From Clostridia bacterium (GTDB lineage Bacteria; Bacillota; Sulfobacillia; SLMV01), in contig PUMM01000132.1 of the NCBI GenBank assembly GCA_003551365.1, positions 1 through 49,283 of the forward strand: a stretch of DNA of 49,283 nucleotides, in the 5' to 3' direction. This document shows, in pieces, positions 8,018 to 17,106 of the stretch. The notes under the pieces are model-generated. The model had not been told where the DNA came from and searched no databases. It worked only from the letters and a program-made list of their open reading frames with translations. The position numbers and the translations under genes were made by a program. Position 1 is the first letter of the stretch. Every line of letters begins with the position of its first letter.

Positions 8018-9352
8018 GTGAAATCGGTAGTAGCTATAGTGGGTAGACCCAATGTCGGTAAGTCCACCCTGTTCAATCGCATGGTCGGCGAACGCCGGTC
8101 GATAACGGATTCCACCCCGGGTGTGACGCGGGATCGCATATATGGCGATGTGGAGTGGATTGGACGCGAGTTCATCGCCGTGGATACCGGCGGTTGGGAG
8201 GATGATGGACGTAGTGATACTGGGGGCGAAGAGCGAATGTCTGCCTCCATACGTCGACAGGTGGAGCTGGCTCTGGAGACCTGTGAGGTTGTGATCCTCG
8301 TGGTGGATGGCCGGGAAGGACTGACCTCTGTCGATCAGATGATCGCCGATATGCTCCGTCGTCGCGGCGCATCCGTGGTGCTGGCGGTGAACAAGATCGA
8401 CGCTCCCGCCCAGAGATCGGCCATTTATGATTTTTACCAGCTGGGATTGGGCGATCCCATACCCATATCCGCCGAACACGGTAGAAACACCGGCGACCTG
8501 CTGGATGCAGTGGTGTTCTTTCTCGGAACGGAGGAGGAGTTGGAGGGCGAAAGCAGGGAAGATTGCATCGATGTTGCCATAGTGGGCAGGCCCAATGTCG
8601 GCAAGTCGTCTCTGCTGAACTCTATTCTGCGAGATGAGCGGGTATTGGTCTCTGAGCAGCCGGGCACCACCCGGGACTCGGTGGAAGTGCAGTGGGAGTG
8701 GGAGGGTCATAGATTCACATTTGTGGATACTGCTGGTCTCCGGAGACGGGCCCGCATAGATGAGAAGCTGGAGTGGTTCAGTGTATCTCGGGCCCTGCGG
8801 GCCGTTCGCATGAGTGATGTGGTACTGCTCATGCTGGACGCGGAGGAGATGGTGACCGAGCAGGATCAGCGAATCGCCAGCTACATCAAGCGACAGGGGC
8901 GGGCGGCCATTTTGCTGGTGAACAAGTGGGATCTGGTGGAAGCTGGGGAGGAGACGTGGCGCACGTATTGTGATGCCCTTTATCATGGACTGCACTTTGT
9001 GGATTACGCTCCGGCGCTCTCCATTTCAGCCCTAACCGGGCAGAGGGTCATGCGTATCCCCGGGGAGATTGTCCGCGTGTACGAGCAATGGCGCAGTGAG
9101 TTTCGCACTCCTGATTTCAACCGGATCATCAGGGAGGTCATGGCTCATCACGAGCCTCCCGCTCGTGGCGGCAGGAAACTGCGTATCTACTACGGAACCC
9201 AGATTGCCACCGGACCCCCGACCTTCCTGTTCTTTGCCAATGACCCAGGCCTGATCAATGACAATTACCGCAGATATATGGAGCGTGCCCTCCGCAATGA
9301 ACTGGACCTGATGGGTACGCCCGTCCGCATGGTTTTCCGCAAATCAGAGTAG
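8018..9352 (+). CDS. der: Ribosome biogenesis GTPase Der (EngA)
   Basis: Essential GTPase that helps to mature the 50S subunit. Two complete G domains in tandem: the first with GRPNVGKST, DTGG and NKID, the second with GRPNVGKSS, DTAGL and NKWD, followed by the C-terminal KH-like domain (PPTFLFFANDP, INDNYRRYMERALR). Length is 444 residues, typical for Der. The start is GTG 8018 behind the purine-rich GGAGTGGGGGAG. plsY and gpsA follow on the same strand with short gaps, an order common in Firmicutes. Confidence 0.97.
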   Translation: MKSVVAIVGRPNVGKSTLFNRMVGERRSITDSTPGVTRDRIYGDVEWIGREFIAVDTGGWEDDGRSDTGGEERMSASIRRQVELALETCEVVILVVDGREGLTSVDQMIADMLRRRGASVVLAVNKIDAPAQRSAIYDFYQLGLGDPIPISAEHGRNTGDLLDAVVFFLGTEEELEGESREDCIDVAIVGRPNVGKSSLLNSILRDERVLVSEQPGTTRDSVEVQWEWEGHRFTFVDTAGLRRRARIDEKLEWFSVSRALRAVRMSDVVLLMLDAEEMVTEQDQRIASYIKRQGRAAILLVNKWDLVEAGEETWRTYCDALYHGLHFVDYAPALSISALTGQRVMRIPGEIVRVYEQWRSEFRTPDFNRIIREVMAHHEPPARGGRKLRIYYGTQIATGPPTFLFFANDPGLINDNYRRYMERALRNELDLMGTPVRMVFRKSE

Positions 9353-9406
9353 GCAGGCATAGCAGCGCCTGGCAGCGAAACTACTGTGGTGGGAGGTTCA
9401 GAAACA

Positions 9407-10024
9407 ATGATGCAGCTGGTGGCAGTTCTCTTCGGTTACATTGTGGGTTCGGTACCTTTCGGCCTCCTGGCTGGTAGGCTGCGCGGGGTGGATATCAGAA
9501 GACACGGCAGCGGGAACATAGGTACCACCAACGCGCTGCGTCTTCTCGGGCCGCACTGGGCTGCCCTGGTCCTGCTCCTGGATGCGGGCAAGGGTTTTGC
9601 TGCGGGATTTTTCGCCTCTTCTCTTTTTGGGCCGGGTGATCCCTGGATTGCTGCCCTGGGTGGTCTGTCCTCCATTGCCGGACACAACTGGTCGATATTT
9701 TTGCGATTCGATGGTGGCAAGGGAGCTGCCACGACGCTGGGAGTGTTTCTGTTTTTGGCACCAGAAGTGGTGCCCGTTGCTCTCAGTATAACCATTTTGT
9801 CCGTCATCCTGACGCGGTACATGTCTCTTGGCTCGGTGCTGGGAGTGGCGACGGGTGCGCTCCTCATTCTGACCGGCAACTATTCGTTGGCTGTGCGGTT
9901 CGCGGCGGTGCTTGCAGCTCTGTGGAGCCTGTGGCAGCATCGCGACAACATCGGGCGGCTGCAGAGGGGCGAGGAACGAAGAATCGGTGAAAGGCCGCGA
10001 TCTGACGATGAGGGAGGGGGCTAG
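9407..10024 (+). CDS. plsY: Glycerol-3-phosphate acyltransferase PlsY
   Basis: Membrane enzyme that transfers the acyl group from acyl-phosphate to glycerol-3-phosphate, the first step of phospholipid synthesis. The three conserved loops are visible: GSVPFG with RRHGSGNIGTTNALR, then DAGKG, and FDGGKGAAT, between five or so membrane segments. Length is 205 residues. The ATG at 9407 (or the adjacent one at 9410) is chosen because GGGAGG sits 10 bases upstream; a GTG at 9386 lies before that site. gpsA, which makes the substrate glycerol-3-phosphate, starts 6 bases after the stop. Confidence 0.95.
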   Translation: MMQLVAVLFGYIVGSVPFGLLAGRLRGVDIRRHGSGNIGTTNALRLLGPHWAALVLLLDAGKGFAAGFFASSLFGPGDPWIAALGGLSSIAGHNWSIFLRFDGGKGAATTLGVFLFLAPEVVPVALSITILSVILTRYMSLGSVLGVATGALLILTGNYSLAVRFAAVLAALWSLWQHRDNIGRLQRGEERRIGERPRSDDEGGG

Positions 10025-10030
10025 GGTATT

Positions 10031-11098
10031 ATGAGCAGCACCGTTTGTGTCCTCGGGGCGGGCAGCTGGGGAACTGCCCTCGCTGTCATTGCTGCCCGGC
10101 GGGGACATCGGGTGCAGCTGTGGGGGCGCCGCCCCGGGCAGATCGAGGAGATGCGGCACACCCGTCGCAACCCCGACTACCTGGCCGGGCACATTCTACC
10201 GGAGGGCATCGTGCCGACCCTCGATATGGAACGTGCCGTGGCCGACGCTGACGCTATACTGGTGGTCGTTGCATCGGTGGGGATGCGCGAGGTTGCGTGC
10301 GAGCTGGCCGGCGTCTACCCGCCGAAAACTCCGGTGGTCAGTGCCACCAAGGGATTGGAACCCGAGACGGACATGCGCATGTCCGAGGGTCTCGACGAAG
10401 AGATCGGCGCGGAACGCCGCCCCAGCCTGTGCGCCCTATCCGGCCCCAATTTCGCCGATGAGATAGTGCGGGGACTTCCGGCCGGGACTGTGGTGGCGGG
10501 AGAGGATGAGCGGTCGGCTGCTGAGGTTCAGCGCCTGCTGACCGGCTCCGAACTGCGCGTATATACCAGCGACGACATCATTGGAGTCGAAATGGGCGGG
10601 GCGCTGAAGAACATCTACGCCATCGGGGCGGGCATTGCTGAGAGCCTGGAGCTCGGTCACAATGTGCAGGCCACCCTGATAACCCGGGGGCTGGCTGAAC
10701 TGACCCGGCTGGGCATAAATCGTGGGGCCCATCCCCTGACCTTCAGTGGGCTTTCCGGTTTGGGTGACATGGTGCTGACCTGCACCAGCGACCTCAGCCG
10801 CAATCGTCGCGCCGGCAGAAAGGTCGGTCGCGGATCGAACCTGGGAGACATATCCCAATCCGGAGAAACCGTTGAGGGAATACGTGCCACCCGGGCAGCC
10901 CGGGAGATGGCCGACAGGACGGGTGTGGAGATGCCCATCATCGACCAGCTGCACGAAGTGCTGTTCGCCGGCAAGGATCCATACCAGGCCATACAGGACC
11001 TGATGGAGCGGGCCGCCCGCACCGAGCGCGAGGAGGAGTTCGTCGCTGCGACGCGGGCGTCGTTGCCCGATGCAGACGGTGGGACACACTCCCACTGA
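10031..11098 (+). CDS. gpsA: NAD(P)-dependent glycerol-3-phosphate dehydrogenase
   Basis: Reduces dihydroxyacetone phosphate to sn-glycerol-3-phosphate, the backbone for the neighbouring PlsY and for PlsC. The N-terminal Rossmann motif is VLGAGSWGTALA. It is followed by NPDYL, VSATKGLE, ALSGPNFADEI, the catalytic lysine in GGALKNIYAIGAG, and SGLSGLGDMVLTC, all at the expected spacing. Length is 355 residues, slightly above the usual 330-340 because of an acidic tail. Its stop lies 7 bases from the converging stop of the aldo/keto reductase gene, with no obvious terminator between them. Confidence 0.97.
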   Translation: MSSTVCVLGAGSWGTALAVIAARRGHRVQLWGRRPGQIEEMRHTRRNPDYLAGHILPEGIVPTLDMERAVADADAILVVVASVGMREVACELAGVYPPKTPVVSATKGLEPETDMRMSEGLDEEIGAERRPSLCALSGPNFADEIVRGLPAGTVVAGEDERSAAEVQRLLTGSELRVYTSDDIIGVEMGGALKNIYAIGAGIAESLELGHNVQATLITRGLAELTRLGINRGAHPLTFSGLSGLGDMVLTCTSDLSRNRRAGRKVGRGSNLGDISQSGETVEGIRATRAAREMADRTGVEMPIIDQLHEVLFAGKDPYQAIQDLMERAARTEREEEFVAATRASLPDADGGTHSH

Positions 11099-11105
11099 TA
11101 TTCCT

Positions 11106-12062
11106 TCAGATCATGCGAATGGCAAACTGTGGGCACTCGGGGGCACAGTATCCGCACAGAATACACCGCTCGCCGTCTACGCGGCAGATCTCCTCTTCTG
11201 TATCCAGATGCAGAGCATCGTTCGGGCAGTATTCGATGCAGGTGCCGCACGCGGTACAGAAGGGCGAGATCATGATGCGTTTTGAGGAGGTCTGTTCAGT
11301 CCTGCCCATGAGCTGCTCATCCGGTTCTCCGGCGAACAGAGACAGGTTTACCTTTACCTCATCGGCACTGACCATGCCGATGCACACCGAGTCGATTCCT
11401 GGCACCGACAGCACGTATTCGAGGGCCTCTTCTCGCTCGGAGAGGAGATTGCCTCCGCCAAATGCCTTCATGGCGTACAGGTTCTTCCCGGCCCGGGAGG
11501 CGCTGGCTATGGACTCCTCCATATCCTGTCTATCGCCGTCCAGTATTCCCAGTCCGGCGATGTTGATGATGGGGAAGACCACGTCCACATGGTCCTCCTG
11601 CGCCGCTTGCTTCACGGCCTCAGCGGAATGAGTTGATATTCCTGTGCGTCCGACGGTGCCCTGCTCCTGGCAGTCGCGGAGACACTGCAGGGCGCCGGCG
11701 CGCTCGCGAAACACCTCTCGCCCCACCCGGGCGGCGTGCAGGAGAAAGATATCGATACAGTCCCGGTTGAGTTCGTCCCGGGCTTCCTGCACTGCCTCTT
11801 CCATCTCATCATACGACGTGGCGGTGGACTTGCTGGCTACGTATATGTGCTCCCCGTCCCATCGGTCCAGTGCGTAGCGGATGTGCGGGTAGGTGCGGTA
11901 GTTCTGTGCGGTGTCCAGGAAGTTGATCCCACCCCGCAACGCCTCGAGCAGAACTTCTCCTCCGCGTTCGGTTTTCATATCCTTTTGCAGGGGCCCCATG
12001 GGCAGAACGCCGAAGCACAGGTGACTGAGCTGCCACCCGTTGCCCCAGTCAATCTTTTTCAC
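11106..12062 (-). CDS. Aldo/keto reductase with C-terminal [4Fe-4S] ferredoxin domain
   Basis: A two-part redox protein. The TIM-barrel reductase shows the family tetrad: Asp and Tyr in LDTAQNYRTYPHI, Lys in VASKSTAT, His in DIFLLHA. The C-terminus has two cysteine clusters, CTACGTCIEYCP and CILCGYCAPECP, predicted to bind two [4Fe-4S] clusters. Such proteins occur widely in anaerobes; physiological substrates are mostly unknown. The GTG at 12062 is chosen because it follows GGAGG by about 8 bases and gives the usual N-terminus (VKKIDWGNGW); an upstream ATG at 12155 would add 31 unrelated residues. It is divergent from spoIVA. Confidence 0.88.
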   Translation of the reverse strand: MKKIDWGNGWQLSHLCFGVLPMGPLQKDMKTERGGEVLLEALRGGINFLDTAQNYRTYPHIRYALDRWDGEHIYVASKSTATSYDEMEEAVQEARDELNRDCIDIFLLHAARVGREVFRERAGALQCLRDCQEQGTVGRTGISTHSAEAVKQAAQEDHVDVVFPIINIAGLGILDGDRQDMEESIASASRAGKNLYAMKAFGGGNLLSEREEALEYVLSVPGIDSVCIGMVSADEVKVNLSLFAGEPDEQLMGRTEQTSSKRIMISPFCTACGTCIEYCPNDALHLDTEEEICRVDGERCILCGYCAPECPQFAIRMI

Positions 12063-12152
12063 GACGTCAACACCTCCGGATCGGTGGTTTTGATCCACGT
12101 CAGTACAGTTTGTCGAATCGGTCCGCAATTCCTCCCCCGGCGCGGGCTCGGA

Positions 12153-12179
12153 CATATTATCGGTTCGCCATCATATAAC
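12153..12179 (+). promoter_or_regulatory. Candidate sigma-E promoter of spoIVA
   Basis: CATATT (12153-12158), 13 bases, then CATATAAC (12172-12179). This resembles the mother-cell sigma-E consensus (ATATT, 13-14 bases, CATACAAT). It lies about 80 bases before the spoIVA start, and spoIVA is a sigma-E gene in Bacillus subtilis. Confidence 0.55.
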
Positions 12180-12259
12180 TGTACTGTCCCGCTCGGACGA
12201 GTAATCCGGGTGTGTCTGCAGGGATGGTTGATGATTGCTGCAAAGGAGGGATTGTGGGG

Positions 12260-13750
12260 ATGGCGGAAGAGAGTAAGGGGGGCATTTTCCAGGACATCGC
12301 CGAGCGCACCGGCGGCGACATCTACATCGGCGTGAGCGGACCAGTGAGAAGTGGGAAATCCACCTTCATCAAGCGGTTTATGGATCTGATAGTGCTGCCG
12401 AACATCGTTGACCCGCACGAGCTGGAGAGGGCCACCGATGCCCTGCCCCAGGCGGGAACGGGCCGGGCGGTGATGACTACCGAGCCAAAGTTTGTCCCCG
12501 ACGATGGGGTGCAGATAGAGGTGATGGATAACGTACAGCTTACGGTGCGTTTTGTGGATTCTGTCGGCTTTCCGGTGTCCAGTGCCACCGGATACGAAGA
12601 TGAGGATGGCGGTCCCAGAATGGTGGTCACTCCGTGGTTTGACTACGAGATTCCCTTTGAAGAGGCGGCTGAAATCGGCACCAGAAAGGTCATGGCTGAA
12701 CACTCCACCATCGGACTCGTAGTGACCACCGACGGAAGCTTTGGCGATTTGGGGCGGGATAACTTCGCAGAAGTTGAATCGCAGATCATTGCCGAGCTGC
12801 AGGACATCGGAAAGCCCTTTGTCGTGTTGGTCAACAGCGCCCACCCGGAGAGAGAGGATACCCTGGAGATCTGTGAGGCTCTGCAGCAGGCACACGATGT
12901 GTCTGTCATGTCGGTGAACTGTCAGGAACTCACCATTGAGGACATTCACGGGATAATGCGCCAGCTGCTGTACGAGTTTCCCGTGCGGGAGGTTCAGGTC
13001 AACCTTCCGGATTGGGTGGAGGAGCTCGCTGCGGAGCACTGGCTGCGCCGACAGTTCGAGACTGCCGTGGGGCAGGCGGTGCAGGAGATCGAGCGGTTAC
13101 GCGATATCTATGGGGCCACCGCGCTGCTGGGCGAGGAAGAATTTACCGAAACCATCGAGTTGACGGAACTGCAGCTGGGGACCGGAATTGCTCACGTGGA
13201 CGTGACGGCACCGGAGCAATTTTTCTACCGCGTGCTGGGTGAGATGAATGATGTGCAGCTATCCGGAAAGGCGGACACGGTTCGTCTGATGAAGGATCTG
13301 GTGATTGCCCGGCAGGAGTATGACCGCGTGGCCGGAGCATTGACCGATGTGCGCGATGTTGGGTACGGGCTGGTGACGCCAGAGGTCGATGATGTGGAAT
13401 TCGAGCAGCCGGAGCTGATCCGGCGCGGGAACCAATTCGGTATTCGCCTGCAGGCGCGCGCACCCTCCCTGCATTTCATTCGGGCCGATATATATACTGA
13501 GCTGACCCCGATTGTGGGCACTGAGCGACAGTCCGAGCAACTGGTTGCCTATCTCACCGACAAGCTGGATCAGGATCCCGCTTCTATCCTGGCCACTGAC
13601 ATATTTGGCAAACCCATCGCCGATCTTCTGCGGGAGGGAATCGAAGACAAGTTGTATCAGATGCCGGATGATGCCCAGGAGAAACTGCGGGAGACGCTGG
13701 TACGCATTCTCAATGAGGGGTCTGCCGGCCTGATCTGCATCATCATCTGA
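12260..13750 (+). CDS. spoIVA: Stage IV sporulation protein A (spore coat morphogenetic ATPase)
   Basis: Polymerises around the forespore with ATP hydrolysis to form the base layer of the spore coat. The N-terminal NTPase domain carries the Walker A motif GPVRSGKS (residues 27-34) and the strand VRFVDSVGFPV. The middle and C-terminal domains extend to the conserved tail GSAGLICIII. Length is 496 residues (B. subtilis 492). ATG 12260 is preceded by AAAGGAGG with 10 bases spacing; the longer frame from 12212 begins before that site. It is monocistronic, with a sigma-E-like promoter upstream and a long non-coding stretch after it. Confidence 0.95.
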   Translation: MAEESKGGIFQDIAERTGGDIYIGVSGPVRSGKSTFIKRFMDLIVLPNIVDPHELERATDALPQAGTGRAVMTTEPKFVPDDGVQIEVMDNVQLTVRFVDSVGFPVSSATGYEDEDGGPRMVVTPWFDYEIPFEEAAEIGTRKVMAEHSTIGLVVTTDGSFGDLGRDNFAEVESQIIAELQDIGKPFVVLVNSAHPEREDTLEICEALQQAHDVSVMSVNCQELTIEDIHGIMRQLLYEFPVREVQVNLPDWVEELAAEHWLRRQFETAVGQAVQEIERLRDIYGATALLGEEEFTETIELTELQLGTGIAHVDVTAPEQFFYRVLGEMNDVQLSGKADTVRLMKDLVIARQEYDRVAGALTDVRDVGYGLVTPEVDDVEFEQPELIRRGNQFGIRLQARAPSLHFIRADIYTELTPIVGTERQSEQLVAYLTDKLDQDPASILATDIFGKPIADLLREGIEDKLYQMPDDAQEKLRETLVRILNEGSAGLICIII

Positions 13751-14585
13751 TGGGCGGCCGGAGACGGGGGCCGGCCCCACGCCCGGGAAGGGCCGGTCGT
13801 CGCCTGCGGTATGGAGTGCGGGGCGGGGGTATGGCAGGCACGGCGCCCCGGTTTGGCCAAATGCCCCCGACACATTCTACAGGGGGAGGAGAGCCCGACT
13901 GCCCTGCCAGCAGGGGGGGCACCGCCTAACTGCCGGTAACCTGGAGATGGATTTGGCATATGGATTTGCGCTCAGGGGCAGGTGCGAGGGTGGCAGATGA
14001 AAGAAGAACTCAATCGTCATTCGTGATGACAACTGCCGAAGTATCCGGGTATCTGGCCCGGCACACTTTCTCTTATTCGCCGCCGCTCCTCTCGCCGCAT
14101 CTTACGAAAAATTGAAGCAGAAACCCATCGTTTTGGCAGTGGGAGTATGTCAAATCTGGCCGGTGACCATACTGATCATTTTCTGCTCGCGTTCGCGGCG
14201 GCTCATTTGCCGTTATTCCTGGTGCAGGGCGCGCTCGCTGGGCGCGATGATGAGGAAAGCCCGGAAACTGCGGGTGTCTCAGGTGCGAGCGGGACTAAAC
14301 CGGCTCCGGCTGGAGCATATGTGGATACCAGTGTTGATCTCTTCCCGCTACCTGTGTCACATGCGGGAGATGTATGTCCTGGGGATGGATTGATCTGTTC
14401 GTGAATTCCCGTGCGCTGCGCCCGGGCTTCAGCCATGCGCAGTCGGTCCCCGCGGATCCGCTCTGGTCATAATGCCCGGGGCCCCAGCGCTGTACTCGGG
14501 GGCGGACAGCTGACAGGTGGGGCGGGGCCGGCGTTTCTCCCTTCATCAGTGTCTTTGCGCCGGTGCCGGTAGCGAGTAGCTGCTT
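13751..14585 (+). other. 835-base stretch with no convincing gene
   Basis: A GC-rich region between spoIVA and the thrS promoter. Directly after spoIVA there is a short inverted repeat (GGCCGG 13756-13761 with CCGGCC 13771-13776) without a U-tract. Two overlapping frames are open at 14112-14404 but neither resembles a known family. No tRNA, rRNA, T-box or riboswitch signature was recognised. It might hold an unrecognised small RNA or decayed genes. Confidence 0.4.
14147..14404 (+). CDS. Doubtful hypothetical protein, 85 residues
   Basis: An open frame starting at ATG 14147 after GTGGGAGT. The translation has a hydrophobic stretch (FLLAFAAAHLPLFLVQGALA) followed by an Ala/Gly/Pro-rich part with no recognised domain. 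Another frame (14112-14393) overlaps it, and at most one can be real. It is listed only because it is the best candidate in a large gap. Confidence 0.15.
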   Translation: MSNLAGDHTDHFLLAFAAAHLPLFLVQGALAGRDDEESPETAGVSGASGTKPAPAGAYVDTSVDLFPLPVSHAGDVCPGDGLICS

Positions 14586-14614
14586 TTGACATTCGGCCGG
14601 GAGTCGGATAAAAT
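14586..14614 (+). promoter_or_regulatory. Sigma-A promoter of thrS
   Basis: TTGACA (14586-14591), a 17-base spacer, then TAAAAT (14609-14614). This is near-consensus and directly precedes the T-box leader, with transcription expected from about 14621. Confidence 0.8.
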
Positions 14615-14620
14615 GTGGGA

Positions 14621-14862
14621 ACATCATACGCAAAGCGATGATGGAGACATACTTCTCCGGATACTGCGAAACGCCAGAGAGGGAGCTGTCGCGCTGAAAG
14701 GCTCCTGCTTCGGGGCCGGGAAGGACCACTCCTGAGCGCCAGGTCAAGCACTGTTGCCCAACCTGGCCGGTGATCCGCCGTTATCGGGTTGTGAGCGGGT
14801 CGTAGCATGACCAAAGAGGGTGGAACCGCGAGAATTCTCGTCCTTCCGGGACGAGTTTTTTT
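14621..14862 (+). promoter_or_regulatory. T-box leader (threonine) of thrS
   Basis: A tRNA-sensing leader that lets transcription proceed when uncharged tRNA-Thr is bound. The T-box sequence GGTGGAACCGCG lies at 14820-14831, and AGAGAGGGAGC pairs with GCTCCT in the stem I region (about 14672-14705). The likely specifier codon is ACC (Thr) at 14725-14727 in the context GAAGG-ACC-A. The same GAAG-N-codon layout occurs in the phenylalanine leader at 23.5 kb. It ends in a rho-independent terminator that competes with the antiterminator. Confidence 0.88.
14837..14862 (+). terminator. T-box terminator of the thrS leader
   Basis: The stem CTCGTCC (14837-14843) pairs with GGACGAG (14849-14855) around a 5-base loop and is followed by seven T residues. 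It lies immediately after the T-box sequence, so it is the regulated terminator of this leader. Confidence 0.9.
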
Positions 14863-14884
14863 GTGGCACAGGGAGGTGTAGAGT

Positions 14885-16849
14885 GTGTCAGAAATCAGTC
14901 TCATTTTGCCGGATGGATCAGTGAAGAAGGTGGATAAGGGCAGCACGTTACTGGATGTGGCCAGATCTATAGGCCCGGGCCTGGCTCGCGATGCCGTCGG
15001 GGGGAATCTCGATGGTCAGCCGCTCGGCCTGGGCGATGCACTACAATATGGTGGACATCTGCGGATTGTCACTTTTGATGATGAAGACGGACAGGAGATA
15101 TACCGGCATTCCGCAGCGCACATCCTGGCCCAGGCGGTCAAGCGTCTGTATGAGGATGTCAAACTGGGCATCGGGCCGGCGGTGGAAGATGGATTCTACT
15201 ATGATTTTGATCTGCCGCACCAGCTCACGCCGGAGGACCTGCCGGCCATCGAGGAGGAGATGAAGTCCATAGTAGAGGAAGACCTTCCCATAGAGAGCAT
15301 AGACTATGAACGGGAAGAAGCTCTGGAGCGATTCCGGGAGATGGATGAACACTACAAGGTGGAACTCATCGAGCAGATGGACGACGAGATCATCTCGTGT
15401 TATCGCCAGGGAGAGTTTCTTGATCTGTGTCGCGGACCGCATTTGCCCTCGACGGGACAGGTTGGAGCATTCTCCCTCCTGAGTGTAGCGGGGGCATACT
15501 GGCGAGGCGATGAGACCAGGCCGCAGATGCAGCGGATCTACGGGACCGCTTTTGAGCGGGACAAGGACCTGCAGGAGCACCTGGAGAGGCTGGAGGAGGC
15601 CCGACAGAGAGATCATCGACGCCTCGGTCGCGACCTCGATCTCTACAGCACGCATGAGGAAGGCGGCACCGGGCTCATCTACTGGCATCCCCGGGGAGCG
15701 CTGGTGCGGGAGATCATCGAAGATTTCTGGCGCACCGTACACAGGGATCGCGGCTACGAGATCGTGTACACCCCGCACATTGCCAAGAAAGATCTGTGGG
15801 AGACGAGTGGACATCTGGATACTTTCTGGGAGGAGATGTATCCGCCCATGGATGTGGAGGGGACAGAGTATCTGTTGAAGCCGATGAACTGTCCGTTTCA
15901 CATATTGATGTACAAGACTGATACGCGCAGCTACCGCGATCTTCCGCTGCGGTGGGCCGAGCTGGGGACGGTGTACCGGTATGAACGCTCGGGAGCCCTG
16001 CACGGTCTGTTGCGGGTGCGCGGTCTCACGCAGGATGATGCACATATCTTCTGCCGTGCCGATCAGGTGGAGGAGGAGATAATCGGAGTAGTGCGCCTGG
16101 CCGAGTACATGCTCAACAGCTTTGGGTACCACGAGTATCGGATAATGCTGTCCACGCGGGCAGAGGAGGACCCGGATGACAAGTACATCGGTGACCCAGA
16201 GGTGTGGGAGAAGTCACAGGAAGCACTCCGCAATGTACTGGAGCGCATGGGGATAGATTACCGCGAGGATCCCGGAGAGGCCAAGTTCTACGGACCGGCC
16301 ATTGACATCGACGTCTTTGATGCCCTCGGTCGCGGGTGGCAGGGTCCGACCATCCAGCTGGATTTCAACCTCCCGGAACGGTTTGACATGACCTACGTGG
16401 ACGAAGAGGGAGAACAGCAGCGTCCGGTCATGATACATCGTACAGTACTGGGGGCAATGGAGAGATTCTTCGGCGGCCTGATAGAGCATTACCGGGGTGC
16501 ATTTCCCACCTGGCTGGCCCCTGTGCAGGTGGTGGTTATCCCCATCACTGATGATCACGCGGAATATGCAGAATCAGTTGCGCGCGATCTGCGGGCGCGG
16601 GACGTTCGGGTCGAGGTCGATGACCGGAACGAGAAAGTTGGATACAAGATCCGGGCCGCAGAGATGGACCGGGTCCCCTACATGCTGGTGGTCGGGGGAC
16701 GAGAGGTGGAAAATGAGACGGTCTCCGTCCGTACGCGCGAGGAGGGTGACATTGGACCTGCCTCTCTGGCCGAGTTCCGGGAGAATCTATTGGCCGATAT
16801 ACGTGAGCGCGGAATGAGAGGTGTGGGCTGGGATCACGCGCGGACCTGA
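14885..16849 (+). CDS. thrS: Threonyl-tRNA synthetase
   Basis: Charges tRNA-Thr. Domains in order: TGS (residues 1-60), the SAD editing domain with HSAAHILAQAVK and the DLCRGPH zinc-site block, the class II catalytic core with MNCPFHILMY and RYERSGALHGLLRVRG, motif 3 around HRTVLGAMERF, and the anticodon-binding domain from about 545. Length is 654 residues, normal for the full bacterial form. The GTG 14885 start follows GGGAGGTG by 6 bases. The T-box in the leader has an ACC specifier, consistent with this product. Confidence 0.97.
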   Translation: MSEISLILPDGSVKKVDKGSTLLDVARSIGPGLARDAVGGNLDGQPLGLGDALQYGGHLRIVTFDDEDGQEIYRHSAAHILAQAVKRLYEDVKLGIGPAVEDGFYYDFDLPHQLTPEDLPAIEEEMKSIVEEDLPIESIDYEREEALERFREMDEHYKVELIEQMDDEIISCYRQGEFLDLCRGPHLPSTGQVGAFSLLSVAGAYWRGDETRPQMQRIYGTAFERDKDLQEHLERLEEARQRDHRRLGRDLDLYSTHEEGGTGLIYWHPRGALVREIIEDFWRTVHRDRGYEIVYTPHIAKKDLWETSGHLDTFWEEMYPPMDVEGTEYLLKPMNCPFHILMYKTDTRSYRDLPLRWAELGTVYRYERSGALHGLLRVRGLTQDDAHIFCRADQVEEEIIGVVRLAEYMLNSFGYHEYRIMLSTRAEEDPDDKYIGDPEVWEKSQEALRNVLERMGIDYREDPGEAKFYGPAIDIDVFDALGRGWQGPTIQLDFNLPERFDMTYVDEEGEQQRPVMIHRTVLGAMERFFGGLIEHYRGAFPTWLAPVQVVVIPITDDHAEYAESVARDLRARDVRVEVDDRNEKVGYKIRAAEMDRVPYMLVVGGREVENETVSVRTREEGDIGPASLAEFRENLLADIRERGMRGVGWDHART

Positions 16850-16901
16850 GATCTCGTTCGCTGGGAGATGAGGAGTGGCGTAGCGTGCTCCGGTTTCCTC
16901 T

Positions 16902-16930
16902 TTGACCGTGTCCAGGGGTCATGATATACT
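16902..16930 (+). promoter_or_regulatory. Sigma-A promoter of infC-rpmI-rplT
   Basis: TTGACC (16902-16907), 17 bases, TATACT (16925-16930). This is a strong match, placed about 40 bases before a structured leader. Confidence 0.75.
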
Positions 16931-16969
16931 CTTTCTGGTGAAATAATGATAGTTGTTGGTTAAAGAAGG

Positions 16970-17096
16970 AGTCATCCGCTCCTCACCTGCCGGCGCACCC
17001 GGGTGCAGCTTGCAGGTCTAATCGGTACATTGCACTGACTGTGCGTCAGGTGGCGCACCGTGGAGCGGGTGAGACCTTCATCCGCTCTAATTTTTT
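16970..17096 (+). promoter_or_regulatory. L20-type autoregulatory leader of infC operon
   Basis: The untranslated leader of the infC-rpmI-rplT operon contains mutually exclusive pairings. GGAGTCATCCGCTCCTCACC near 16977-16986 can pair with later copies of the same elements (GGAGCGGGTGAG at 17062-17073), and GGCGCACC is complementary to GGTGCGCC-like elements further on. In Bacillus and relatives, protein L20 binds such a leader and forces termination before infC. The assignment rests on gene context, repeated complementary elements and the terminator, not on a covariance search. Confidence 0.7.
17063..17096 (+). terminator. Attenuator terminator before infC
   Basis: GAGCGGGTGA (17063-17072) pairs with TCATCCGCTC (17078-17087), with one G-U pair, followed by TAATTTTTT. 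It lies 10 bases before the infC start, as expected for L20-mediated attenuation. Confidence 0.8.
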
Positions 17097-17106
17097 CTGG
17101 GGGTGA

